Positions 1 through 7,154 of a DNA stretch of 17,380 nt are shown here, one piece after another. Below the pieces are notes generated by a model. That model was not told the origin of the DNA. It saw only the letters and a list, made by a program, of their open reading frames with translations, and made no database searches. The position numbers and the translations under genes were made by a program. The number at the start of each line of letters is the position of its first letter. Within the stretch, counting starts at the first letter, position 1. Source of the DNA: CAZDWZ01 sp964509425 (GTDB taxonomy: Bacteria > Bdellovibrionota_C > UBA2361 > SZUA-149 > CAZDWZ01); contig CAZDWZ010000031.1 of the NCBI GenBank assembly GCA_964509425.1, forward strand, positions 1 to 17,380, given 5' to 3'.

Positions 1-391
1 ATTGTGTGTAATTAGTCGATATTAGCGGCTTGGTTTATTAAATTAATACGCTGTTTAATCGTTGTATTGTCCCCAGATAGTCCAGATCTAAGTGCAGCAC
101 GATCAAGGTCAGGTGAGGGTGATAAAGTGTTGATAAAACGGTCGCGCAATTTGATCAATTGCCCTAGCGACTTTGAGATTCGTTGATTCGAGCTGTCAAG
201 ATTTACGGAGCGTTCAAGCTGTTTCCGAGAAATCTCACAGTTTTCGAACTCCTATAAACGCCTAGCGCTAGCAGTTAATTACGCGCAGGCTCGTGGGGTG
301 GCCATAGTGGTCATACAGGTACCACCCCCACCGGCGGAGCCAGAATTCCGCCCCCCCGTCTCAAAATCAACCCCTTTTCTCGGACAATCCA
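1..391. other. Non-coding leader upstream of alpA
   Basis: No convincing gene is seen here. Visible structure: two copies of TGATAAA 11 bases apart (120-126 and 131-137), an inverted repeat CAATT/AATTG around TGATC (147-161), a TATAAA box at 253-258 followed at once by the perfect 10-bp palindrome CTAGCGCTAG (262-271), and an imperfect palindrome TGGCCA-TAG-TGGTCA (about 298-312). These are plausible operator or recombination-directionality sites for the regulator gene that follows, but no matching -35 box is clear, so promoter assignment is only inference. Confidence 0.35.
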
Positions 392-619
392 ATGAATCAA
401 AACCAATGTATTCAAGTTTTACGCATGAAGTCTGCTGTCAAGATGCTAGGGATTTCTCGCTCCTCCATCTACAACAAGCTGACACCTCGCCATCCAAGTT
501 TTGACCCTAGCTTCCCTCGGCCGATCTCCCTTGGCCATCGGTCGATAGGCTGGAGAGTTGCAGATCTCAATAAATGGGTGTGCAGCAAATCGGTGGGTGA
601 GTTGGGGAGTGCGCAATGA
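392..619 (+). CDS. AlpA-family helix-turn-helix regulator
   Basis: A 75-aa protein of the AlpA/excisionase-like (MerR-superfamily winged helix) type. These small DNA-binding proteins of P4-like satellites and genomic islands control integrase expression or excision. The family core is visible: VLRMKSAVKMLGISRSSIYN (residues 9-28) is the helix-turn-helix, and PRPISLGHRSIGWRVADLNKWV (42-63 region) is the wing with the typical G-x-R-x-x-G-W element followed by the closing helix. The start at 392 is preferred over the inner ATG at 425 because family members carry the 'LR(M/L)K' residues before the helix, though no good ribosome site precedes it. Its stop overlaps the next start as ATGA (616-619), so the two are translationally coupled. 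Confidence 0.85.
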   Translation: MNQNQCIQVLRMKSAVKMLGISRSSIYNKLTPRHPSFDPSFPRPISLGHRSIGWRVADLNKWVCSKSVGELGSAQ

Positions 620-2052
620 ATTTCACTACTCTCTTCCCAGATACACTTCCCAATATCCTCGGCCTAGCATGTGAGGAAGTCTATTTTGCTACCCAAGCGC
701 CTGCGCCCCTAGTTTTATGGGGCGCAGTCTCTGCCACTTCGCTAGCGGTCCAACGGCTTGTTGACGTCCGACTTCCGATAGGCGCCATCCGACCGACAAG
801 CCTCTACATGGTGGCGGTCGCTCAGTCGGGAGAGCGCAAGTCGGCGATCGACAGATTGTTCTTCGCCGAGTTCTACGAACGGGATCGATTGGAGACAATC
901 GCACATCAGATATCCGAAGAAGCCTGGCGCTCAAGTTTTGGTGTCTGGAAGTGCACACGTGAGGCTATCGTGAGCAGCGTGCGGGTTACTGCAAAGGCGC
1001 AGCACGGAGAATCGAGTGACGGATTACTCAGCCTGCTACAGAAGCACGAGAAAGAGAAACCTCGGAAACCTGTCCGTACCCGAACTATCGTTCAAGATCT
1101 CACTTCAACTGCATTCGTGAACGCATTAGAAGGCGAACGCAGGTCAATCGGGTTGATTACCGATGAGGGTTACAACTTCCTTAACAGCGACCTCGCTTTA
1201 GATGCCACGTTGGTGAATAAAGCTTGGGATGGCACAATGCTGTCGCGATCAAGAGGCAATAATTCTGAAACTGTCGCACTGGATCCTCGCGTTAGTCTCG
1301 GGTTAATGGTTCAACCTGCTGTGCTTGAAGATGCTATGCGGAAGCACGGCCCTGCACTAAGAGGCTCTGGCTTTCTGCCTAGGTGTTTAATTTGCTCACC
1401 TCCAACCAACCAGGGGTTCCGAGCGCCTTCGATGCTAACCTCTCCGATGCCAGCGTTAGAGGCATTCCAGGCGCGCCTGAAACTTCTGATTGCAGCGTCA
1501 TCTGGAGTTAAAGATCGCGTTGTTATGGAGTTCGATAATTCTGCTGCTGCGCTTTGGATCCAGATCACTAACTCGGTGGAAGTGAATCTCCGCATAGGTG
1601 GAGAATACTTTGATGTCGCTGATTTTGCCAATAAGTCTCTTGAGAATATAGGCCGTGTTGCAGCGGTGCTGGCCTACTTTGAAGGGGACGACAAAGTTCG
1701 CTGTAGCCACGTCAACGCAGCGCAACAGATTGTGTTTGTCTCGCTCAATACCGTCAAAGAGTTAGTTGCGAACCATGAGTATCTTGCAAACGTTCGGCGG
1801 GCTGATCAGGTATACAGCTTTTTCCTAAGGGAATCTAGGAGGTGCAACGCAATGTATGTTAAGAGAAATCATCTTCTTCGCTCTGGCCCTGTTCGGAAGA
1901 TGCATTTCCAATCGGCAATGGACATTCTGTTATCCTCGGGTAAATTGTATGAATGGTTAGATAATACCAGGACGAAGTGGATTTCACTGCAGCCTGTTGT
2001 CATGCCTGCCTACCAGTATAATTTTAACCAATCGCCGCCCTCTTTAAGCTAA
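616..2052 (+). CDS. DUF3987 (YfjI-like) P-loop domain protein
   Basis: A 478-aa member of the DUF3987/YfjI family, found in prophage satellites and genomic islands and thought to act in element replication (primase/helicase-associated ATPase). The N-terminus has the family pattern of an aromatic/hydrophobic segment (residues 31-49), then 'VRLP..AIRPTSLYMVAVAQSGERKSA'-type sequence. SGERKS (71-76) is the degenerate Walker A loop. ITDEG (181-185, acidic pair D183-E184) is a plausible Walker B. The length is close to that of known relatives. The gene overlaps the upstream regulator by four bases and is followed by a strong terminator, so it ends the transcription unit. The function is inferred from family context only. 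Confidence 0.8.
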   Translation: MNFTTLFPDTLPNILGLACEEVYFATQAPAPLVLWGAVSATSLAVQRLVDVRLPIGAIRPTSLYMVAVAQSGERKSAIDRLFFAEFYERDRLETIAHQISEEAWRSSFGVWKCTREAIVSSVRVTAKAQHGESSDGLLSLLQKHEKEKPRKPVRTRTIVQDLTSTAFVNALEGERRSIGLITDEGYNFLNSDLALDATLVNKAWDGTMLSRSRGNNSETVALDPRVSLGLMVQPAVLEDAMRKHGPALRGSGFLPRCLICSPPTNQGFRAPSMLTSPMPALEAFQARLKLLIAASSGVKDRVVMEFDNSAAALWIQITNSVEVNLRIGGEYFDVADFANKSLENIGRVAAVLAYFEGDDKVRCSHVNAAQQIVFVSLNTVKELVANHEYLANVRRADQVYSFFLRESRRCNAMYVKRNHLLRSGPVRKMHFQSAMDILLSSGKLYEWLDNTRTKWISLQPVVMPAYQYNFNQSPPSLS

Positions 2053-2071
2053 TGCGCGAAAGTAGCAAGAG

Positions 2072-2098
2072 AGCCCCACCTAGATGTGGGGCTTTTTT
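2072..2098 (+). terminator. Rho-independent terminator after the DUF3987 gene
   Basis: A perfect 8-bp stem, AGCCCCAC / GTGGGGCT, with a 6-base loop (CTAGAT) is followed directly by a run of six T residues. It begins 20 bases after the stop codon of the DUF3987 gene, which closes the alpA-DUF3987 operon. Confidence 0.9.
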
Positions 2099-2678
2099 GT
2101 TGGTCGCGCAAGAGTTTTAGGAATATTTGCTGACTTCATTATAAATAAACTCATCTGCATGGGCGGAGGCTTCCATCATACAGGGCGTGGCGTCACTTGG
2201 AGATTTACGATGGTGGCATTATGGTAACGAGTACGCGATGTCATATTGCTTCAGGATAGCCAACGCTGCGCTAATGGCCGGTGGCCTGGCCTGAATCCGA
2301 GACCCTTATTGTTATCTCGATAAAACGACTTAGACAGAATAATCCAGATGCTGCCAGCGCTAACAGTGCTACACATCTGACCAGCAACGGGAGCTTGCTA
2401 TCCAGTATCCAATCATAAGCAACCCTATAGATATTGGTGCTGCAAAATCATGCGATTCGTGCGATTTGAGCGCACGAATCGCACTTCATCGTGATTGGTG
2501 CTCCGGTGTAGGCGCCCTGATCATCCTCCAACCGCCCTGCGGTCTTCCGCCGTGAGAAAACCGCACTTTTAAATTATTGCGAATGGATGGCATGAGCGTG
2601 GCGAAAGATTTTCTATCTTTGTCTTCTCTATGCGGCTAGATAGTTCAGTCGTACACTGCTAGTAACCGAGGAAGGCAA
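2099..2678. other. AT-rich spacer without a recognised gene
   Basis: Stops occur in all frames and no long ORF is present. The only strong structure is the hairpin at 2451-2483 (listed separately). The DNA becomes clearly AT-richer towards 2650-2880, unlike the flanking genes. In satellite-type elements such spacers between replication genes may carry the origin of replication or packaging signals; this is inference here. Confidence 0.4.
2451..2483. repeat. Perfect 13-bp inverted repeat (hairpin), origin candidate
   Basis: TGCGATTCGTGCG (2451-2463) and its exact reverse complement CGCACGAATCGCA (2471-2483) flank a 7-base loop. Inside it TGCGATT occurs twice directly (2451 and 2460) and once inverted (2477-2483), so it also resembles short iterons. 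No T-run follows, which argues against an intrinsic terminator. It lies about 430 bases before a protein with HUH-like motifs, which fits a nicking or replication-origin hairpin, or a regulator binding site. Confidence 0.6.
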
Positions 2679-2831
2679 ATGCCACAACTATGTATATTCT
2701 ATGAGATGATATATTTAATCAAGATTTATATCGCACTCCTTATAGTGATTCTTTACTTTCAGCGGAGCCACTTCCACTATGGGATACCTTTTTACCGATG
2801 CTTTATATGTAATTTATTATCTAGCGCTTGA
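2679..2831 (+). CDS. Small single-span membrane peptide (50 aa, unknown)
   Basis: A 50-codon ORF preceded by an excellent ribosome site: GAGG at 2668-2671 with 7 bases to the ATG, extended as GAGGAAGG. The predicted peptide is strongly hydrophobic between residues 11 and 27 (IYLIKIYIALLIVILYF), flanked by a basic/aromatic tail QRSHFHYG and three Cys residues overall. This is a plausible single transmembrane helix. I recognise no family. Possibilities are a phage-type small membrane protein, a holin-like or type I-toxin-like peptide, or chance in AT-rich DNA, because AT-rich codons favour hydrophobic residues. The ribosome site is the main argument for it being real. Confidence 0.4.
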   Translation: MPQLCIFYEMIYLIKIYIALLIVILYFQRSHFHYGIPFYRCFICNLLSSA

Positions 2832-2855
2832 TCAATATTGCCGAGTGATTATTAT
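2828..2855 (+). promoter_or_regulatory. Putative sigma-70 promoter for the Gp2-like gene
   Basis: TTGATC (2828-2833, 4 of 6 to the -35 consensus) and TATTAT (2850-2855, 5 of 6 to the -10 consensus) are separated by 16 bases. They sit about 53 bases before the preferred ATG at 2909 and overlap the end of the 50-codon gene. Such matches also arise by chance in AT-rich DNA. Confidence 0.35.
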
Positions 2856-2908
2856 TTATTCACAGGAATAGTTCGATTAATTGATTGAAACCTCTGCGAG
2901 GCCAACCT

Positions 2909-3487
2909 ATGCCTATCCCAATAACAAATCATCAACATACAAGAAAGCCAAATAGACAGAATGCGTCAGTGCTCGCGCACGAATCTGAGATGTTTGACCA
3001 GTGCTCGCGCTACCTCGTCCTTATTCTCACGCTTGGCTATCGAGAGGAATTGCGGCAAAGCACAAGTATTGAGCAAATTCAAGCGGATCGCAGTCACCTT
3101 TTCAACAACTTTCGCAGCAATGGCCTATTGGCGGAAATCAGCGGCTACGTGTGGAAGCTCGAAGTTGGTGAACAAAGCGGGCTTCATCTGCACCTTGTTA
3201 TCTATTACGACGGTGCCCATCGTCAGGACATTTGTATCGCACGTTCCATTGGCGAGTACTGGGTCAACGTGGTGACTCAAGGGCGTGGTAGTTATTGGAA
3301 CTCCAACGCGCAGAAGAATGACTACAGACATCTCCCTTGGGGAGATGCCACTGGTCAAGTGAACCGGAATGATTATGGCAAGCGATCAGCACTTCAGGCC
3401 TACCTCAGTAACTACATCGCGAAACCTGAGCAATCTGTCGCGCCTAACGATGGCAGGCGCGTCAGGACGATGGGTTTTGGGCGTTGA
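2909..3487 (+). CDS. Inovirus Gp2 / YfjJ-like protein with HUH-like motifs
   Basis: A 192-aa protein of the inovirus-type Gp2 (YagK/YfjJ C-terminal domain) family carried by satellites and integrated elements. Visible pattern: LVLILTLGY (about 37-45), then KLEVGEQSGLHLHLVIYYDG (83-102) with the paired histidines H93 and H95, and QAYLSNYIAK (163-172) with Y165 and Y169. The 'hHhHhhh' and 'YxxxYxxK' patterns resemble motifs 2 and 3 of HUH rolling-circle initiators; that comparison is my inference. The ATG at 2909 is chosen because GAGG lies at 2898-2901; an in-frame TTG at 2885 would add 8 residues. The C-terminus looks short, ending soon after the Y motif, so it may be a minimal or truncated member. 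Confidence 0.75.
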   Translation: MPIPITNHQHTRKPNRQNASVLAHESEMFDQCSRYLVLILTLGYREELRQSTSIEQIQADRSHLFNNFRSNGLLAEISGYVWKLEVGEQSGLHLHLVIYYDGAHRQDICIARSIGEYWVNVVTQGRGSYWNSNAQKNDYRHLPWGDATGQVNRNDYGKRSALQAYLSNYIAKPEQSVAPNDGRRVRTMGFGR

Positions 3488-3545
3488 TAGGTAGGGCTAG
3501 TTGCAGCGACCGCCGTCTGCCATCTTGAAGTCACCGATGCAGCAT

Positions 3546-3568
3546 GGGATATGCCATTGACATATCCC
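3546..3568. promoter_or_regulatory. Palindromic operator and -35 box upstream of vapBC
   Basis: Perfect inverted repeat GGGATATG (3546-3553) / CATATCCC (3561-3568) with a 7-base spacer. A consensus -35 box TTGACA (3557-3562) overlaps its right arm, and a related half-site GGTATGCCC follows. No good -10 box is visible at the ideal distance. VapB-VapC complexes of this family repress their own promoters by binding such palindromes, so this is the likely autoregulatory operator. Confidence 0.6.
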
Positions 3569-3620
3569 TAGGTATGCCCGCACATTAGTGACGTGAATTG
3601 CCGTCGAAAAGGTACTGACT

Positions 3621-3851
3621 ATGGAACGCGCTGGAGTTTTTACGAGCAACAAGAGCCAAGCGGTTAGGTTGCCCAAGGCAGTAGCCCTGCCTGCAGATGT
3701 CAAACAGGTGGACATCGTAGCGCTAGGGCGCGCTCGCCTGATCGTGCCTGCAGGCGAAGGTTGGGATAGTTGGTTTGATGCACCTGGCGTTAGCGCCGAC
3801 TTTATGGCGGAACGTGGCCAACCGTCAGTCCAAGTACGCGAGTCCCTTTGA
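3621..3851 (+). CDS. vapB: VapB-type antitoxin (AbrB/SpoVT fold)
   Basis: A 76-aa antitoxin. The N-terminal swapped-hairpin AbrB/MazE DNA-binding domain is recognisable from GVFTSNKSQAVRLPKAVALP (residues 5-24), followed by 'DIVALGRARLIVPAG'. The tail WDSWFDAPGVSADFM (49-63) is the toxin-binding segment typical of VapB partners (W-x-x-W/F-F). The ribosome site AAAAGG lies 8 bases before the ATG. The stop codon overlaps the toxin start (TGATG at 3849-3853). It binds and neutralises the PIN toxin and, with it, represses the operon through the palindrome upstream. Confidence 0.9.
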   Translation: MERAGVFTSNKSQAVRLPKAVALPADVKQVDIVALGRARLIVPAGEGWDSWFDAPGVSADFMAERGQPSVQVRESL

Positions 3852-4261
3852 TGTTGAAGTACCTGCTCGATACGGATATCTCGATTTACACCATTAGGAA
3901 CCGTCCAGAGGCGGTAAGACGCGCCTTTCATGCGCACGCTGGGCAGATGTGTGTTTCGACGGTGACGCAGATGGAGCTGATCTATGGAGCTGAGCGATCG
4001 GAGCATACGGCTCGCAATCTTTCGGTGGTTGAGGGTTTTCTCGCACGATTAGAGGTGCTGACCTTTGACGCAGCAGCGGCAACTCACTCTGGCCAAATTC
4101 GTGCTGAGTTGGCGAAGCAAGGCACGCCAATCGGCTCTTACGACCTGATGATTGCGGGTCATGCCCGCTCCCGAGGTCTCATTGTGGTGACTAACAACCT
4201 CCGCGAGTTTTCACGGGTGGCTGGGCTCCGGCTGGAGAACTGGGCGGATATAAGCGTATAG
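3851..4261 (+). CDS. vapC: VapC-type PIN-domain ribonuclease toxin
   Basis: A 136-aa PIN-domain toxin. The acidic active site is intact: D7 in YLLDTDIS, E42 in TQMELIYGAERS, D98 in IGSYDLMIAGHA, and the closing TNNLREF with N116. VapC proteins of this group cleave specific RNAs (initiator tRNA or rRNA loops) with Mg2+; which RNA this one cuts cannot be read from sequence. The ATG at 3851 overlapping the vapB stop by one base is chosen over the TTG at 3848. The gene ends 7 bases from the end of the convergent umuC, and no terminator separates them. Confidence 0.92.
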   Translation: MLKYLLDTDISIYTIRNRPEAVRRAFHAHAGQMCVSTVTQMELIYGAERSEHTARNLSVVEGFLARLEVLTFDAAAATHSGQIRAELAKQGTPIGSYDLMIAGHARSRGLIVVTNNLREFSRVAGLRLENWADISV

Positions 4262-4268
4262 GGGTGCC

Positions 4269-5561
4269 TCATCTGACCCTCGGCAAATGCATCCAACTCG
4301 TGGTGTACGGAGGCGTCCTGTTCTCCGCCTTCAGCGTCCATGGCCGATCTAAGCCAGCTCCAGCCAGTGCCAAGGTGCAGCGCCCATAGCGCCCGTTGAT
4401 GCGATCCAGCACGGCATTCACCCGCTCACGCTTGGCGATGTGTTCGGTGTTCTCAAACAAGGTCACTTGCCGCTGGGCCTTGGGGGTCAGCTCCATCAGC
4501 ATCGTTCCCGACTTCTTGTAGCTAAAGCCTGGTTGGTAGATGCGCTCCAGCCCAGCACAGGCGGCACGCCCCAGCAGGAGCGTGTCGTCGGTTGGATGTG
4601 TCAGTGGAACCACAATGCGCCTTGAGTACTGCGGCACGTCCTTGTGCGGATTGGTGTGGGCAAACACCATCACGGCAGATGTCAGTGATTGTTGCGGGCG
4701 CAGCTTTTCAGCGGCACGGCTGACGTAGGTCAGAATCGATTCCTTGAGTTCGCTGAGCGTCGTTACCTCCTGCCCGAATGACCGCGAACACATGATCTGT
4801 TGCTTGGGCGGTGAGATGGCCTCTAATGCCAAGCAGGACTCACCGCGTAGTTCTCGCACCGTCCGCTCCATTACCACCCCAAAGCGACTGCGGATGGCAG
4901 TGGCGTCTGCGTCTCGCAGCTGAGCAACGGTAAGGATGTCCATAGCGACTAGATGGGTCTTGATACGCCCGCCGACACCCCAGACTTCACCAACGTCGAG
5001 TCCTGCCAACAGTGCGTCGAGTGAGTGCTTAGGCATTGCTGATAAGTCGCACACGCCATCCGCCCCAGCTAGGCCTTTCTTCGCTGCGTGGTTGGCCAGC
5101 TTCGCCAGCGTCTTGGTGGGTGCAATCCCCACGCACACCGGCAAACCCGTCCATCGCGCAATGCGCTGACGCATGTCTTGTGCGCGCGCCTCTCGGTTCG
5201 GAACCCCCGCCATATCAAGAAAGCACTCGTCGATGCTGTAGACCTCTTGGCGCGGTGCCATGTCGGCCAGAATGGTCATCACCCGACGGCTCATATCGCC
5301 ATAGAGGGTGTAGTTAGACGACAACGCGACGATGCCGTGTTGCTTCGTTAAGTCTCGGATCTGAAACCAAGGCACGCCCATCTTTACGCCCAAGGCTTTC
5401 ACCTCGTTGGAGCGGGCAACGACACAGCCATCGTTGTTGCTGAGCACCACCACGGGCTTGCCGATCAAGCGCCAGTCGAACACTCGCTCGCAGGAGACGT
5501 AGAAGTTATTCACGTCCACCAGCGCAAAGGCGCTGGTAGCACTCGATGCCGCTGCCACCAT
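4269..5561 (-). CDS. umuC: UmuC, Y-family DNA polymerase V catalytic subunit
   Basis: A 430-aa translesion polymerase. Catalytic residues are intact: D16 in ALVDVNNFYVSCE and the D111-E112 pair in VYSIDECFLDM. The steric-gate region and VVLSNNDGCVVARSNE (39-53) match UmuC, the helix-hairpin-helix region (DVGEVWGVGGRI) follows, and the C-terminus ends TTSWMHLPRVR as in family members. The length is near the usual 420 or so. The ATG at 5561 overlaps the umuD stop (TGATG on the minus strand), giving coupled translation. An upstream TTG (5564) is also in frame but less likely. It copies across lesions as UmuD'2C, at the cost of mutations. It is encoded last in the SRAP-umuD-umuC set and converges on vapC. 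Confidence 0.95.
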   Translation of the reverse strand: MVAAASSATSAFALVDVNNFYVSCERVFDWRLIGKPVVVLSNNDGCVVARSNEVKALGVKMGVPWFQIRDLTKQHGIVALSSNYTLYGDMSRRVMTILADMAPRQEVYSIDECFLDMAGVPNREARAQDMRQRIARWTGLPVCVGIAPTKTLAKLANHAAKKGLAGADGVCDLSAMPKHSLDALLAGLDVGEVWGVGGRIKTHLVAMDILTVAQLRDADATAIRSRFGVVMERTVRELRGESCLALEAISPPKQQIMCSRSFGQEVTTLSELKESILTYVSRAAEKLRPQQSLTSAVMVFAHTNPHKDVPQYSRRIVVPLTHPTDDTLLLGRAACAGLERIYQPGFSYKKSGTMLMELTPKAQRQVTLFENTEHIAKRERVNAVLDRINGRYGRCTLALAGAGLDRPWTLKAENRTPPYTTSWMHLPRVR

Positions 5562-6271
5562 CAAGCCCTGAACTGCTTGATGCAGCTGGTCACGACACCG
5601 ACGATCAATACTTCCTCACCTTCCCGAAGAACCCTCGGTTTGTGGATGGGATTGGGAGAATGGGGAATGAGCCGAATCCGGTCGCCCTTAATCTCTAGCT
5701 CTTTCACCGTAGCGCCTTCCCCCATCACCATTGCCAGCACGATGTGACCGCTGCGTGCCTCGATGGAGCGGTCCACCAACAAGCGATCGCCACCGGAAAT
5801 GCCCTTGAGCAGCATCGAGTCGGCGTCCTCCTCCACCGTGTAGAAGTAGGTGGCCGGGCTGTTGTGCACCAGCAAACGATTGAGATCGATGCCCTCATCG
5901 AGGTAGTCATCGGCAGGGCTAGGGAAGCCAGCAGAGACCTTCGTCATCATCGCCGTCAGCAGCATTGGCGGCGGATTACTCGCCATCGGCACCAGCGGCA
6001 GACCGGCCGCCTCCCGCTGCATGCGGTACTGCGTCAGCGACGCACGCACGGCAGTGACCGCACTCTCGGGCACCCGCACGACCGTCGTCGGTTCGGCAAA
6101 GAGTCGGGGGCGACCAGCGCCTGGGCGAGCACCGCCGTGCGGCTTGGGTGCCGGGATGTAGGCGGGCTGAGAGCTGGACTGCGACGTCGATTCCGCACCG
6201 CCGGTGGTGCTGGAGCTAGCGCGAGGATCAGACTTAGAGGGGGAGTTGGGCTTGGGCATGCGCCCATTCAA
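5561..6271 (-). CDS. umuD: UmuD, LexA-like self-cleaving subunit with long N-terminus
   Basis: The C-terminal about 130 residues are UmuD (peptidase S24). The cleavage site is A114-G115 in SAGFPSPADDY, the nucleophile is S152 in EEDADSMLLKGI, and the general base is K190 in GATVKEL; spacings are close to E. coli C24/S60/K97. RecA-stimulated self-cleavage would yield UmuD'. Unusually, about 95 extra residues precede the core: a low-complexity Ser/Thr/Gln/Pro stretch (9-43) and KPHGGARPGAGRPRLF (43-58), a glycine/arginine motif seen in some phage-type DNA-binding proteins and in long UmuD proteins of beta/gamma lineages. The start could be TTG 6271 or ATG 6259; neither has a clear ribosome site. 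It lies 19 bases after the SRAP gene. Confidence 0.92.
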   Translation of the reverse strand: MNGRMPKPNSPSKSDPRASSSTTGGAESTSQSSSQPAYIPAPKPHGGARPGAGRPRLFAEPTTVVRVPESAVTAVRASLTQYRMQREAAGLPLVPMASNPPPMLLTAMMTKVSAGFPSPADDYLDEGIDLNRLLVHNSPATYFYTVEEDADSMLLKGISGGDRLLVDRSIEARSGHIVLAMVMGEGATVKELEIKGDRIRLIPHSPNPIHKPRVLREGEEVLIVGVVTSCIKQFRA

Positions 6272-6290
6272 CTTGAATACGTAACGAAAC

Positions 6291-6971
6291 TCAAGGCAGC
6301 AACGAATCTACCGAGGTCTTGCCCCGCTTCACGGCCGGTCTTGGCGCAGCGAAGGCGGTGAACTGGGTGGCGTCAAAGGGCTTCAGCAGTTCACGCGCCT
6401 CAGCGTCGTTTGCTGCGCTCAGCCAATCCACGTAGAGCTCAGGCGGGATGACCACGACACTGCGCTTTTCATCCTCAGGCGCATGGAAGCGCTGCATCAA
6501 CTCATGCCCAGTGGCATTGATGGTGATCAGGGAGTACGAGCGCTGCAACTCTCCCTCAGGATTCTTCCACTGCTCCCAGATCGCAGCGAGGGCAAAGGGG
6601 ACCTCATCAACCCTCTGAATCGCCCAACGCACCGGCTTGCCGCCCTCATAGTTGGGCTCATAAAACGCCTGCACCGGCACCAAACAGAACTGCCGCTTCG
6701 CCCAAGGGCGCTTGTAACTGGCCTTCTCCGCAATCGTCTCTGCACGCGCGTTGTAGGTCATCCGGCTGATCTTGCTGTCCTTCGACCATGGCGGAATCAG
6801 GCCGAAGGTGGCGCGGACGGGCAATAACTCATCCGGCTGCCCTTCGACAGATTGAAACACCGGAGCGTCATAGCCGGGGTAGGTCTCCGGCCGATAGTCA
6901 AACGTGACTTCGAGGCTGGGGAAGGAATCAGCTAGAGGCACCGCTTTGGGTGGGAGGTAGTTGGCGCACAT
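6291..6971 (-). CDS. SRAP (YedK/HMCES-like) abasic-site shielding protein
   Basis: A 226-aa SOS-response-associated peptidase. The start is certain because the family needs Cys2, which forms a thiazolidine with abasic DNA after Met removal; the sequence reads MCANY. Other active-site residues are visible: N74 in TYNARAET, E105 in QAFYEP and H163 in RFHAPEDEKRSVVVI. The last segment replaces the commoner H-x-RMP with HAPEDEKRS, a variant. The length is normal. It protects abasic sites in single-stranded DNA from nicking and error-prone bypass. Position directly upstream of umuD and umuC suggests co-transcription under DNA-damage control, but I could not find a clear LexA box in the 183 bases upstream. 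Confidence 0.93.
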   Translation of the reverse strand: MCANYLPPKAVPLADSFPSLEVTFDYRPETYPGYDAPVFQSVEGQPDELLPVRATFGLIPPWSKDSKISRMTYNARAETIAEKASYKRPWAKRQFCLVPVQAFYEPNYEGGKPVRWAIQRVDEVPFALAAIWEQWKNPEGELQRSYSLITINATGHELMQRFHAPEDEKRSVVVIPPELYVDWLSAANDAEARELLKPFDATQFTAFAAPRPAVKRGKTSVDSLLP

Positions 6972-7117
6972 TTAGAGGGCCACACGCTTGGGTCGGATTG
7001 GGACAGCAGTTATGGGCAATCTAGCCTTGAGCGGGAGCATGTCTGCACGGTAGCTAGGTAAGAGTTGGTAAAAGTGCCAGACGCTGAGATTACGCTGAGT
7101 CTGCCGGGGCTAAGCCT

Positions 7118-7147
7118 CTGACCGCTTCGTGCCATTTCCGGTCATTC
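7118..7147. repeat. Degenerate dispersed repeat copy (CTGACCGCTT type)
   Basis: CTGACCGCTTCGTGCCATTTCC with GGTCATTC following. Its reverse complement carries AAGCGGTCAG, shared with the repeat at 10361-10379. It lies between the 644-aa gene and the SRAP gene, just past an 8-base tandem ACGCTGAG (7081 and 7092). It resembles the short degenerate intergenic repeats common in proteobacterial genomes; its function is unknown. Confidence 0.35.
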
Positions 7148-7154
7148 ATGATCC

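Noticed and set aside
2451..2483. The 13-bp hairpin as an intrinsic terminator
   Set aside because: No T-run follows on either strand (CTTCATC on the right), and the upstream gene already has a strong terminator at 2072-2098.
3497..4006. 169-codon minus-strand ORF over vapBC
   Set aside because: It covers the clear vapB and vapC genes on the opposite strand and shows no family signal.
5744..6361. 205-codon plus-strand ORF opposite umuD
   Set aside because: Lies wholly antisense to umuD and the end of the SRAP gene, is Arg/His-rich as expected of a shadow frame, and has no family signal.
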